Source: Streptomyces noursei ATCC 11455 (GTDB taxonomy: Bacteria; Actinomycetota; Actinomycetes; Streptomycetales; Streptomycetaceae). Taken from it: a stretch of 64,000 bases of DNA. The stretch is from contig NZ_CP011533.1 in assembly GCF_001704275.1 (NCBI RefSeq), positions 5,208,001 through 5,272,000 of the forward strand. Direction: 5' to 3'. A model generated the notes under the pieces. It did not search any database. It saw only the letters and a program-made list of their open reading frames with translations, and was not told the DNA's origin. A program made the position numbers and the translations under genes. Positions within the stretch are counted from its first letter, which is position 1. Every line of letters begins with the position of its first letter. This document shows positions 55,443-64,000 of the stretch, in pieces.

Positions 55443-55724
55443 ATGCCGCGCAGTCTCAAGAAGGGGCCCTTCGTCGACGACCACCTTGCCAAGAAGGTGG
55501 ACACGCAGAACGAAGCCGGCACCAAGAACGTCATCAAGACCTGGTCCCGCCGCTCCATGATCGTCCCGGCCATGCTCGGCCACACGATCGCGGTGCACGA
55601 CGGCCGCAAGCACGTCCCGGTGTTCGTCACCGAGTCGATGGTCGGCCACAAGCTCGGCGAGTTTGCGCCGACCCGCACCTTCCGTGGCCACGAGAAGGAC
55701 GACCGCAAGTCGCGTCGTCGCTGA
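55443..55724 (+). CDS. rpsS: 30S ribosomal protein S19
   Basis: 93 residues starting [20 protein letters not shown], with [30 protein letters not shown] and [12 protein letters not shown]. 30S head protein near the A-site finger, partner of S13. It lies 12 bases after rplB in the S10 operon. Confidence 0.98.
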   Translation: MPRSLKKGPFVDDHLAKKVDTQNEAGTKNVIKTWSRRSMIVPAMLGHTIAVHDGRKHVPVFVTESMVGHKLGEFAPTRTFRGHEKDDRKSRRR

Positions 55725-55768
55725 TCGACCGGAGTGCGAAGACTATGACTGACACCGAAGGGACAACC

Positions 55769-56116
55769 ATGGAAGCCAGGGCCCAGGCGCGGTACATCCG
55801 CGTCACGCCCATGAAGGCCCGCCGCGTGGTGGACCTTATCCGTGGCATGGACGCCACGGAGGCTCAGGCGGTCCTGCGTTTCGCCCCGCAGGCCGCGAGC
55901 GTGCCCGTGGGCAAGGTGCTGGACAGCGCCATTGCCAATGCCGCGCACAACTACGACCACTCGGACGCCTCCACGCTGTACGTCAGCGCGGCGTACGTGG
56001 ATGAGGGCCCGACCCTGAAGCGGATCCGTCCGGGCGGCCAGGGCCGTGTCTACCGGATCCTCAAGCGGACCAGCCACATCACCGTGGTCGTCAGCAGCAA
56101 GGAAGGAACCCGGTAA
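55769..56116 (+). CDS. rplV: 50S ribosomal protein L22
   Basis: 115 residues from ATG 55769 ([20 protein letters not shown]), preceded by AAGGGA; an in-frame ATG at 55745 (MTDTEGTT) would add 8 residues and has a weaker GGAG further away, so the start is not certain. The tunnel beta-hairpin is [24 protein letters not shown]. The segment [15 protein letters not shown] differs a little from the RFRPRAQGRAYRIRK form I recall from other Streptomyces. The stop overlaps rpsC by one base. Confidence 0.95.
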   Translation: MEARAQARYIRVTPMKARRVVDLIRGMDATEAQAVLRFAPQAASVPVGKVLDSAIANAAHNYDHSDASTLYVSAAYVDEGPTLKRIRPGGQGRVYRILKRTSHITVVVSSKEGTR

Positions 56117-56937
56117 TGGGCCAGAAGGTAAACCCGCACGGGTTCCGGCTCGGCGTGACGACGGACTTCAAGTCCCGCTGGTACGCCGACAAGCTGTACA
56201 AGGACTACGTCAAGGAAGACGTCGCCATTCGTCGCATGATGACGAAGGGCATGGAGCGCGCCGGTATCTCCAAGGTGGAGATCGAGCGCACCCGTGAGCG
56301 CGTCCGCGTTGACATCCACACCGCTCGCCCGGGCATCGTCATCGGCCGCCGCGGCGCCGAGGCCGACCGCATCCGCGGTGAGCTGGAGAAGCTGACCGGC
56401 AAGCAGGTCCAGCTGAACATCCTCGAGGTCAAGAACCCCGAGACCGATGCTCAGCTCGTGGCCCAGGCCGTCGCCGAGCAGCTCTCGTCCCGCGTCTCCT
56501 TCCGTCGCGCCATGCGTAAGAGCATGCAGTCGACGATGAAGGCCGGCGCCAAGGGCATCAAGATCCAGTGTGGTGGCCGTCTCGGCGGCGCCGAGATGTC
56601 CCGCTCGGAGTTCTACCGCGAGGGCCGTGTGCCCCTGCACACGCTCCGCGCGAACGTCGACTACGGCTTCTTCGAGGCCAAGACCACCTTCGGCCGCATC
56701 GGCGTGAAGGTCTGGATCTACAAGGGCGACGTCAAGAACATCGCCGAGGTGCGTGCCGAGAACGCCGCCGCCCGTGCGGGCAACCGCCCGGCCCGCGGTG
56801 GCAACGAGCGCCCGCGCCGCGGTGGCGAGCGTGGCGGTCGCGGCCGCAAGCCGCAGCAGCAGGCTCCCGCCGCCGAGGCCCCCAAGGCCGAGGCCGCTGC
56901 CTCTGCTCCGGCGGAGAACCCTGGAACGGAGGGCTGA
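56116..56937 (+). CDS. rpsC: 30S ribosomal protein S3
   Basis: 273 residues starting [22 protein letters not shown] domain around [21 protein letters not shown]-terminal domain with [21 protein letters not shown] and [22 protein letters not shown]. The last ~55 residues are a Arg/Gly/Ala-rich extension ([15 protein letters not shown]), typical of actinobacterial S3. Forms the mRNA entry channel with S4 and S5. Confidence 0.98.
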   Translation: MGQKVNPHGFRLGVTTDFKSRWYADKLYKDYVKEDVAIRRMMTKGMERAGISKVEIERTRERVRVDIHTARPGIVIGRRGAEADRIRGELEKLTGKQVQLNILEVKNPETDAQLVAQAVAEQLSSRVSFRRAMRKSMQSTMKAGAKGIKIQCGGRLGGAEMSRSEFYREGRVPLHTLRANVDYGFFEAKTTFGRIGVKVWIYKGDVKNIAEVRAENAAARAGNRPARGGNERPRRGGERGGRGRKPQQQAPAAEAPKAEAAASAPAENPGTEG

Positions 56938-56942
56938 CCGAC

Positions 56943-57362
56943 ATGCTGATCCCTCGCAGGGTCAAGCACCGCAAGCAGCACCACCCGAAGCGGAACGGTA
57001 TGGCCAAGGGCGGTACCGAGCTGGCCTTCGGTGAGTACGGCATTCAGGCCGTGACCGCGGCCTACGTGACGAACCGGCAGATCGAGTCCGCTCGTATCGC
57101 CATGACCCGTCACATCAAGCGCGGCGGCAAGGTGTGGATCAACATCTACCCCGACCGTCCGCTGACGAAGAAGCCGGCCGAGACCCGCATGGGTTCCGGT
57201 AAGGGTTCTCCGGAGTGGTGGATCGCGAACGTCAAGCCCGGTCGGGTGATGTTCGAGCTTTCCTTCCCGAACGAAAAGGTTGCCAAGGAGGCGCTGACCC
57301 GCGCCGCCCACAAGCTTCCGATGAAGTGCCGCATCGTTCGGCGCGAGGCAGGTGAATCGTGA
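56943..57362 (+). CDS. rplP: 50S ribosomal protein L16
   Basis: 139 residues starting [40 protein letters not shown] core and [20 protein letters not shown]. Organises the A-site region of 23S rRNA and is an avilamycin/evernimicin contact site. The stop codon shares one base with rpmC. Confidence 0.98.
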   Translation: MLIPRRVKHRKQHHPKRNGMAKGGTELAFGEYGIQAVTAAYVTNRQIESARIAMTRHIKRGGKVWINIYPDRPLTKKPAETRMGSGKGSPEWWIANVKPGRVMFELSFPNEKVAKEALTRAAHKLPMKCRIVRREAGES

Positions 57363-57586
57363 TGTCGGCCGTTACCAAGGCGTCCGAGCTGCGCGAGCTG
57401 AACAACGAGGACCTCGTTGGCAAGCTGCGTGAGGCCAAGGAGGAGCTGTTCAACCTCCGCTTCCAGGCGGCGACCGGACAGCTTGAGAACCACGGCCGGC
57501 TGAAGGCCGTCCGGAAGGACATCGCCCGGATCTACACCCTGATGCGTGAGCGCGAGCTCGGCATCGAGACGGTGGAGAGCGCCTGA
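57362..57586 (+). CDS. rpmC: 50S ribosomal protein L29
   Basis: 74 residues from ATG 57362 ([20 protein letters not shown]); a GTG one codon earlier (57359) is possible. Two-helix protein with [22 protein letters not shown], near the tunnel exit beside L23. One-base overlaps on both sides (TGATG) show translational coupling with rplP and rpsQ. Confidence 0.97.
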   Translation: MSAVTKASELRELNNEDLVGKLREAKEELFNLRFQAATGQLENHGRLKAVRKDIARIYTLMRERELGIETVESA

Positions 57587-57867
57587 TGAGCGAGAAGAAT
57601 GTGACTGAGACGAACGAGCGCGGTTTCCGCAAGACCCGTGAGGGTCTGGTCGTCAGCGACAAGATGGACAAGACCGTCGTCGTCGCCGTCGAGGACCGTG
57701 TCAAGCACGCGCTGTACGGCAAGGTCATCCGCCGTACCAACAAGCTCAAGGCACACGACGAGCAGAACGCTGCCGGTGTCGGCGACCGCGTCCTCCTGAT
57801 GGAGACCCGGCCGCTGTCCGCCAGCAAGCGCTGGCGCATCGTCGAGATCCTCGAGAAGGCCAAGTAA
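57586..57867 (+). CDS. rpsQ: 30S ribosomal protein S17
   Basis: 93 residues. OB-fold core [46 protein letters not shown] and [17 protein letters not shown]. Early 16S-binding protein. Last gene before a 141-base gap with strong secondary structure. Confidence 0.98.
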   Translation: MSEKNVTETNERGFRKTREGLVVSDKMDKTVVVAVEDRVKHALYGKVIRRTNKLKAHDEQNAAGVGDRVLLMETRPLSASKRWRIVEILEKAK

Positions 57868-57940
57868 TTCCCTCACGGGGATTTCGACAGGCAAGCACAT
57901 CCCTCCTGGGGGGACCCCCTAGGAACAGTTCCGCCAGGCT

Positions 57941-57980
57941 CGGCAGGGGCTGACGTCTCGTAAGGGACGCGCCCCTGCCG
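57941..57980 (+). promoter_or_regulatory. Strong hairpin upstream of rplN
   Basis: CGGCAGGGGC (57941-57950) pairs perfectly with GCCCCTGCCG (57971-57980); CGTC/GACG pairs inside. It sits 28 bases before the rplN start in the 141-base rpsQ-rplN gap, the S10/spc operon boundary in many bacteria. A shorter TCCTGGGG / CCCCCTAGGA inverted repeat precedes it (57904-57923). Could be an attenuator, processing site or part of a leader. Confidence 0.5.
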
Positions 57981-58008
57981 GGAACCGGCAGACATTCAGG
58001 AGATAGAC

Positions 58009-58377
58009 GTGATCCAGCAGGAGTCGCGACTGCGCGTCGCCGACAACACTGGTGCGAAGGAAATCCTTTGCATCCGTGTTCTCGGTGGTTCCGGTCGCCG
58101 CTACGCGGGCATCGGTGACGTCATCGTCGCCACCGTCAAGGACGCGATCCCCGGTGGCAACGTGAAGAAGGGTGACGTCGTCAAGGCCGTCATCGTTCGC
58201 ACCGTCAAGGAGCGCCGCCGTCCGGACGGCTCGTACATCCGCTTCGACGAGAACGCGGCCGTCATCCTCAAGAACGATGGCGACCCCCGCGGCACCCGTA
58301 TCTTCGGCCCCGTGGGCCGTGAGCTGCGCGAGAAGAAGTTCATGAAGATCATCTCGCTCGCGCCGGAGGTGCTGTAA
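58009..58377 (+). CDS. rplN: 50S ribosomal protein L14
   Basis: 122 residues from GTG with AGGAGA upstream. Starts [20 protein letters not shown]; signature [27 protein letters not shown]. Lies at the subunit interface, forming bridges with 16S rRNA. First gene after the structured gap; three bases before rplX. Confidence 0.98.
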   Translation: MIQQESRLRVADNTGAKEILCIRVLGGSGRRYAGIGDVIVATVKDAIPGGNVKKGDVVKAVIVRTVKERRRPDGSYIRFDENAAVILKNDGDPRGTRIFGPVGRELREKKFMKIISLAPEVL

Positions 58378-58380
58378 CCG

Positions 58381-58704
58381 ATGAAGATCAAGAAGGGCGA
58401 CCTGGTCCAGGTCATCACCGGTAAGGACAAGGGCAAGCAGGGCAAGGTCATCGCGGCCTACCCCCGCGAGGACCGTGTCCTGGTCGAGGGTGTCAACCGG
58501 GTCAAGAAGCACACCAAGGCCGGACAGACCGCTCGTGGTTCGCAGACCGGCGGCATCGTGACGACCGAGGCCCCCATCCACGTCAGCAACGTTCAGCTGG
58601 TCGTGGAGAAGGACGGCAAGAAGGTCGTCACCCGCGTCGGGTACCGCTTCGACGACGAGGGCAACAAGATCCGCGTTGCCAAGCGGACCGGTGAGGACAT
58701 CTGA
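58381..58704 (+). CDS. rplX: 50S ribosomal protein L24
   Basis: 107 residues. KOW motif [24 protein letters not shown] at the N-terminus, then [20 protein letters not shown]. One of the two initiators of 50S assembly. The stop overlaps the rplE start by one base (TGATG). Confidence 0.98.
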   Translation: MKIKKGDLVQVITGKDKGKQGKVIAAYPREDRVLVEGVNRVKKHTKAGQTARGSQTGGIVTTEAPIHVSNVQLVVEKDGKKVVTRVGYRFDDEGNKIRVAKRTGEDI

Positions 58705-59264
58705 TGACTGCCACCACCAACGCGCCGCGTCTGAAGACGCGCTACCGCGAAGAGATCGCCGGCAAGCTGAAGGACGAGTTCTCGTACGAGAACGTCATGC
58801 AGATCCCCGGCCTCGTCAAGATCGTGGTCAACATGGGTGTGGGCGACGCCGCCCGCGACTCCAAGCTGATCGAGGGCGCCGTGCGCGACCTCACCACGAT
58901 CACCGGTCAGAAGCCGGCCGTCACCAAGGCCCGTAAGTCCATCGCGCAGTTCAAGCTGCGTGAGGGCCAGCCGATCGGTGCCCACGTCACCCTCCGCGGT
59001 GACCGCATGTGGGAGTTCCTGGACCGCCTGCTGTCGCTGGCGCTGCCGCGCATCCGCGACTTCCGTGGTCTGTCCCCGAAGCAGTTCGACGGTCGGGGCA
59101 ACTACACCTTCGGTCTCACGGAGCAGGTCATGTTCCACGAGATCGACCAGGACAAGATCGACCGTACCCGGGGTATGGACATCACCGTGGTCACCACGGC
59201 GACCAACGACGACGAGGGCCGCGCCCTGCTTCGTCACCTCGGCTTCCCGTTCAAGGAGGCGTGA
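58704..59264 (+). CDS. rplE: 50S ribosomal protein L5
   Basis: 186 residues. Family segments [47 protein letters not shown] and [21 protein letters not shown]. Binds 5S rRNA with L18 in the central protuberance. Five bases before rpsN. Confidence 0.98.
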   Translation: MTATTNAPRLKTRYREEIAGKLKDEFSYENVMQIPGLVKIVVNMGVGDAARDSKLIEGAVRDLTTITGQKPAVTKARKSIAQFKLREGQPIGAHVTLRGDRMWEFLDRLLSLALPRIRDFRGLSPKQFDGRGNYTFGLTEQVMFHEIDQDKIDRTRGMDITVVTTATNDDEGRALLRHLGFPFKEA

Positions 59265-59269
59265 GCGAG

Positions 59270-59455
59270 ATGGCGAAGAAGGCTCTGATTGCCAAGGCTG
59301 CTCGCAAGCCCAAGTTCGGTGTGCGCGCGTACACCCGCTGCCAGCGCTGTGGCCGCCCGCACTCCGTATACCGCAAGTTCGGCCTCTGCCGCGTGTGCCT
59401 TCGTGAGATGGCTCACCGTGGCGAGCTGCCGGGCGTGACCAAGAGCTCCTGGTAA
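59270..59455 (+). CDS. rpsN: 30S ribosomal protein S14 type Z
   Basis: 61 residues, zinc-binding short form: [20 protein letters not shown] supplies four cysteine ligands. Starts [20 protein letters not shown] and ends PGVTKSSW. Streptomyces usually hold a second, cysteine-free rpsN elsewhere for zinc limitation. It is followed by a 239-base structured gap before rpsH. Confidence 0.98.
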   Translation: MAKKALIAKAARKPKFGVRAYTRCQRCGRPHSVYRKFGLCRVCLREMAHRGELPGVTKSSW

Positions 59456-59694
59456 TCCCCTAGTTGGGCATTACCGGAGGCTCTCGGTAAGCATTCGGTC
59501 GGCGGGCGCCCGGACTCTTTTCCCTTAGGGTAGAAGGGTTTGGGCGCCCCGCCGCCCGAGACCGACCGCGGGCACCGCCCGCATAACGTCGCTTACTACG
59601 CCGTAGGTCCCCGCGCCGCACCCGTCCCGACCAAGATCGGGGAGAGGGATGGCGCAGATAGGAAACCCCGGCGAGAGAGGCCGAAGGCCAATTC
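59456..59694 (+). promoter_or_regulatory. Structured rpsN-rpsH intergenic region
   Basis: 239 bases without a gene. CGGTCGGCGGGC (59496-59507) can pair with GCCCG (59554-59558) and CCGACCG (59562-59568) across a 3-base bulge, with GGCGCCC/GGGCGCC inside and a smaller CCCTTAGGG loop, making one large hairpin. Such a structure right before rpsH could be a transcript-processing or S8-responsive site, as S8 regulates the spc operon in E. coli. This is inference. Confidence 0.45.
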
Positions 59695-60093
59695 ATGACC
59701 ATGACTGATCCCATCGCAGACATGCTGACCCGTCTGCGGAACGCGAACTCGGCGTACCACGACACCGTGGCGATGCCGCACAGCAAGATCAAGTCGCACA
59801 TCGCGGAGATCCTCCAGCAGGAGGGTTACATCACCGGCTGGAGCGTCGAGGACGCCGAGGTTGGCAAGAACCTCGTCCTGGAGCTGAAGTTCGGGCCGAA
59901 CCGCGAGCGCTCGATCGCCGGCATCAAGCGGATCTCTAAGCCGGGTCTGCGGGTCTACGCAAAGTCCACCAACCTGCCGAAGGTCCTCGGCGGCCTGGGC
60001 GTGGCGATCATCTCCACGTCCCACGGTCTCCTGACCGGCCAGCAGGCCAGCAAGAAGGGCGTGGGTGGGGAAGTCCTCGCCTACGTCTGGTAA
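59695..60093 (+). CDS. rpsH: 30S ribosomal protein S8
   Basis: 132 residues starting [20 protein letters not shown]. Later [20 protein letters not shown] and the C-terminal [26 protein letters not shown]. Central-domain 16S-binding protein, known in E. coli to repress spc operon translation. Preceded by a large structured leader-like gap. Confidence 0.98.
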   Translation: MTMTDPIADMLTRLRNANSAYHDTVAMPHSKIKSHIAEILQQEGYITGWSVEDAEVGKNLVLELKFGPNRERSIAGIKRISKPGLRVYAKSTNLPKVLGGLGVAIISTSHGLLTGQQASKKGVGGEVLAYVW

Positions 60094-60114
60094 TCGGGAA
60101 CGGAGGAATAGCTA

Positions 60115-60654
60115 ATGTCGCGTATTGGCAAGCTGCCCATCCAGGTTCCCGCTGGTGTGGACGTCACCATCGAGGGCCGCACGGTCAACGTGAAGGGCCC
60201 CAAGGGTTCCCTTTCGCACACCGTCGCGGCGCCCATCGAGGTCGCCAAGGGTGAGGACGGCGTCATCGCCGTCTCCCGTCCGAACGACGAGCGTCAGAAC
60301 AAGGCCCTGCACGGCCTGTCCCGCACGCTGGTGGCGAACATGATCACCGGCGTGACCCAGGGCTACGTGAAGAAGCTCGAGATCAGCGGTGTTGGTTACC
60401 GCGTCCAGGCCAAGGGTTCCAACCTGGAGTTCTCCCTGGGCTACAGCCACCCGATCCTGATCGAGGCGCCCGAGGGCATCTCTTTCAAGGTCGAGTCGCC
60501 GACGAAGTTCAGCGTCGAGGGCATCGACAAGCAGAAGGTCGGCGAGGTCGCCGCGAACATCCGCAAGCTGCGGAAGCCCGACCCGTACAAGGCCAAGGGC
60601 GTCAAGTACGAGGGCGAAGTCATCCGCCGCAAGGTCGGAAAGGCGGGTAAGTAA
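60115..60654 (+). CDS. rplF: 50S ribosomal protein L6
   Basis: 179 residues: two repeated alpha/beta domains. [20 protein letters not shown] at the start; [20 protein letters not shown] and the C-terminal [21 protein letters not shown]. Located near the sarcin-ricin loop and factor-binding site. 21 bases after rpsH, three before rplR. Confidence 0.98.
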   Translation: MSRIGKLPIQVPAGVDVTIEGRTVNVKGPKGSLSHTVAAPIEVAKGEDGVIAVSRPNDERQNKALHGLSRTLVANMITGVTQGYVKKLEISGVGYRVQAKGSNLEFSLGYSHPILIEAPEGISFKVESPTKFSVEGIDKQKVGEVAANIRKLRKPDPYKAKGVKYEGEVIRRKVGKAGK

Positions 60655-60657
60655 GCC

Positions 60658-61041
60658 ATGGCATACGGTGTGAAGATCGCTAAGGGCAACGCCTACAAGC
60701 GCGCTGCTGCCAAGCGTCGCCACATCCGCATCCGCAAGCGGATTTCGGGTACTTCGGAGCGTCCGCGTCTGGTCGTGACGCGGTCCAACCGCGGCATCTT
60801 CGCTCAGGTGATCGACGACATCGCGGGCCACACGCTGGCCTCGGCGTCGACCCTGGACGCGTCGATCCGTGGTGGCGAGGGCGACAAGAGCGCCCAGGCC
60901 CAGAAGGTGGGCGCCCTGGTCGCCGAGCGTGCCAAGGCCGCCGGTGTCGAGGCCGTCGTGTTCGACCGCGGTGGCAAGCAGTACGCCGGGCGGATTGCCG
61001 CTCTGGCCGACGCCGCCCGCGAAGCCGGGCTGAAGTTCTAA
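60658..61041 (+). CDS. rplR: 50S ribosomal protein L18
   Basis: 127 residues. Basic N-terminus [41 protein letters not shown]-terminal [24 protein letters not shown]. Binds 5S rRNA together with L5. 46 bases before rpsE. Confidence 0.98.
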   Translation: MAYGVKIAKGNAYKRAAAKRRHIRIRKRISGTSERPRLVVTRSNRGIFAQVIDDIAGHTLASASTLDASIRGGEGDKSAQAQKVGALVAERAKAAGVEAVVFDRGGKQYAGRIAALADAAREAGLKF

Positions 61042-61087
61042 GCCCCGGTTCCGGAGCTAGCGGACGTAACAGAGAGAGGTAAATCCA

Positions 61088-61690
61088 ATGGCTGGACCCC
61101 AGCGCCGCGGCAGCGGTGCCGGTGGCGGCGAGCGGCGGGACCGGAAGGGTCGCGACGGTGGCGCTGCCGCCGAGAAGACCGCGTACGTTGAGCGCGTTGT
61201 CGCGATCAACCGCGTCGCCAAGGTTGTCAAGGGTGGTCGTCGCTTCAGCTTCACCGCGCTGGTCGTGGTGGGCGACGGTGACGGCACCGTAGGTGTCGGT
61301 TACGGCAAGGCCAAGGAAGTTCCGGCTGCCATCGCCAAGGGCGTGGAAGAGGCCAAGAAGAACTTCTTCAAGGTCCCCCGTATCGCCGGTACCGTCCCGC
61401 ACCCCATCCAGGGCGAGAAGGCTGCGGGCGTCGTCCTGCTCAAGCCGGCTTCCCCCGGTACCGGTGTGATCGCCGGTGGCCCGGTGCGCGCCGTCCTGGA
61501 GTGCGCGGGCATCCACGACGTGCTGAGCAAGTCGCTCGGCTCGTCGAACCCGATCAACATCGTGCACGCCACGGTGACGGCGCTCAAGGGCCTGCAGCGG
61601 CCCGAGGAGATCGCCGCCCGTCGTGGCCTGCCGCTGGAGGACGTGGCTCCCGCCGCTCTGCTGCGGGCGCGTGCCGGGGTGGGTGCGTAA
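61088..61690 (+). CDS. rpsE: 30S ribosomal protein S5
   Basis: 200 residues. A Gly/Arg-rich N-terminal extension ([20 protein letters not shown]) precedes the double-stranded RNA-binding domain [22 protein letters not shown]. Later [31 protein letters not shown]. The spectinomycin-loop sequence VVKGGRR is intact, so S5-based resistance is not predicted. The stop overlaps the rpmD start by one base (TAATG). Confidence 0.98.
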   Translation: MAGPQRRGSGAGGGERRDRKGRDGGAAAEKTAYVERVVAINRVAKVVKGGRRFSFTALVVVGDGDGTVGVGYGKAKEVPAAIAKGVEEAKKNFFKVPRIAGTVPHPIQGEKAAGVVLLKPASPGTGVIAGGPVRAVLECAGIHDVLSKSLGSSNPINIVHATVTALKGLQRPEEIAARRGLPLEDVAPAALLRARAGVGA

Positions 61691-61872
61691 TGGCCCGTCT
61701 CGAGATCACGCAGGTCAAGTCCCTGATCGGCAGCAAGCAGAACCACCGCGACACCCTGCGTTCGCTTGGTCTCAAGCGGATCAACGACGTGGTTGTCAAG
61801 GACGACCGTCCCGAGTACCGCGGCATGGTGCACACCGTCCGCCACCTCGTGTCGGTCAAGGAGGTCGACTGA
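61690..61872 (+). CDS. rpmD: 50S ribosomal protein L30
   Basis: 60 residues: [20 protein letters not shown], then [21 protein letters not shown] and [16 protein letters not shown]. Small 23S-binding protein. Overlaps rpsE by one base and lies one base before rplO, as in typical spc operons. Confidence 0.97.
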   Translation: MARLEITQVKSLIGSKQNHRDTLRSLGLKRINDVVVKDDRPEYRGMVHTVRHLVSVKEVD

Positions 61873-61873
61873 C

Positions 61874-62329
61874 ATGGCGGAGACCAACCCGCTGAAGGTC
61901 CACAACCTCCGGCCCGCCCCGGGTGCCAAGACCCCCAAGACCCGTGTCGGTCGTGGTGAGGCGTCCAAGGGTAAGACCGCTGGTCGTGGTACCAAGGGCA
62001 CCAAGGCCCGTTACCAGGTTCCGGAGCGCTTCGAGGGTGGGCAGATGCCCCTCCACATGCGCCTCCCGAAGCTGAAGGGCTTCAAGAACCCCGCCCACAA
62101 GCAGTTCCAGGTCGTGAACCTGGAGAAGCTGGCCGCGCTCTACCCGCAGGGTGGCGAGGTCACGGTGGCCGACCTGGTCGCCAAGGGCGCGGTGCGCAAG
62201 AACGAGCTCGTCAAGGTCCTGGGCCAGGGCGAGATCTCCGTGGCGCTGCAGGTTTCGGTTGACGCCGTTTCCGGCTCCGCCAAGGAGAAGATTGCCGCCG
62301 CCGGCGGCACCGTCACCGAACTCCTCTGA
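61874..62329 (+). CDS. rplO: 50S ribosomal protein L15
   Basis: 151 residues. N-terminal [37 protein letters not shown] extended loop threads r[23 protein letters not shown] and a globular C-terminus ending [13 protein letters not shown]. Late 50S assembly protein. Followed by a hairpin before secY. Confidence 0.98.
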   Translation: MAETNPLKVHNLRPAPGAKTPKTRVGRGEASKGKTAGRGTKGTKARYQVPERFEGGQMPLHMRLPKLKGFKNPAHKQFQVVNLEKLAALYPQGGEVTVADLVAKGAVRKNELVKVLGQGEISVALQVSVDAVSGSAKEKIAAAGGTVTELL

Positions 62330-62346
62330 GTTCGTTGGTTCAACTG

Positions 62347-62380
62347 ACCGGGGATGCCCATTGATTGGGGCATCCCCGGT
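62347..62380 (+). terminator. Hairpin between rplO and secY
   Basis: Perfect 13-base stem ACCGGGGATGCCC (62347-62359) / GGGCATCCCCGGT (62368-62380), 8-base loop, 17 bases past the rplO stop codon. No strong U-tract. It suggests that secY-adk has its own promoter in the following 180 bases; TAAGGT (62411-62416) is a candidate -10, but without a good -35. Confidence 0.8.
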
Positions 62381-62557
62381 TGGTCGTTCCACGGGGGTAC
62401 GGTCGCCGGTAAGGTGGCCTGCACTGTTTGATTTGTCCGGGGTCCGCCCCGGATCACGCCGTGCGGGCGGTGTCCGCGCGGTACAGCCGCTACGTATTCG
62501 TCGATCCTCAAGACCGTCACCTCCCGGCCGTTGAAGGCGGGAGGCGCAGGAGGCACC

Positions 62558-64000
<1,443 letters not shown>

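Overview
The window is chromosomal DNA from a high-GC actinobacterium, almost certainly a Streptomyces. The evidence is very high G+C, many GTG starts, one TTG start, S/A/P-rich protein tails, an RpoB numbered like that of S. coelicolor (rifampicin-region residues 427/437/442), and gene order matching the Streptomyces conserved core: korAB, two-component genes, second nuo set, tRNA-Tyr, rpmG, murB, secE-nusG, rpoBC, str and S10/spc operons.

Region 1 (1-10.7 kb). On the minus strand lie a 2-oxoacid:ferredoxin oxidoreductase (korA-korB), a LuxR-type response regulator and two tandem paralogous sensor kinases. Divergent from the kinases is a plus-strand pair: an EccD-like type VII secretion membrane protein lacking the usual N-terminal ubiquitin-like domain, and a proline-rich MinD/EspI-like ATPase. 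No other type VII gene is nearby.

Region 2 (10.9-22.6 kb). A tightly overlapped partial complex I operon, nuoA-B-C-H-I-J-K-L-M-N, has no nuoD, E, F or G. Its NuoC carries a long repetitive low-complexity tail. It is followed by an HtpX-type membrane protease and a YccF-family membrane protein.

Region 3 (22.6-33.3 kb). A frameshifted monooxygenase-domain gene, yajQ and tRNA-Tyr come first. A divergent TetR/quinone-oxidoreductase pair with a palindromic operator, an SDR-like protein and a cytosine-deaminase-like protein with a degraded active site follow. Then come tRNA-Thr, tRNA-Met, rpmG, a HadA/HadB-like dehydratase pair, murB, adenosine deaminase and an aspartate aminotransferase.

Region 4 (33.4-47.5 kb). 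tRNA-Trp, secE, nusG, rplK, rplA, a lipoprotein gene, rplJ-rplL behind an L10-type leader, rpoB-rpoC, and a DUF1707 membrane protein.

Region 5 (47.6-64 kb). rpsL-rpsG-fusA-tuf is followed directly by the S10 and spc ribosomal protein genes (rpsJ to rplO), secY and the first 130 bases of adk. The rpsL and rpsJ leaders share a near-identical 25-base element (24/25) at a similar distance from their first start codons. This is the most unusual regulatory signal in the window.

Most of the window is ordinary housekeeping sequence. The points worth pursuing are the orphan type VII pair, the NuoD/E/F/G-less complex I with its modified NuoC, the deaminase-like protein, the shared ribosomal leader element, and the unoccupied tRNA-Tyr integration site.
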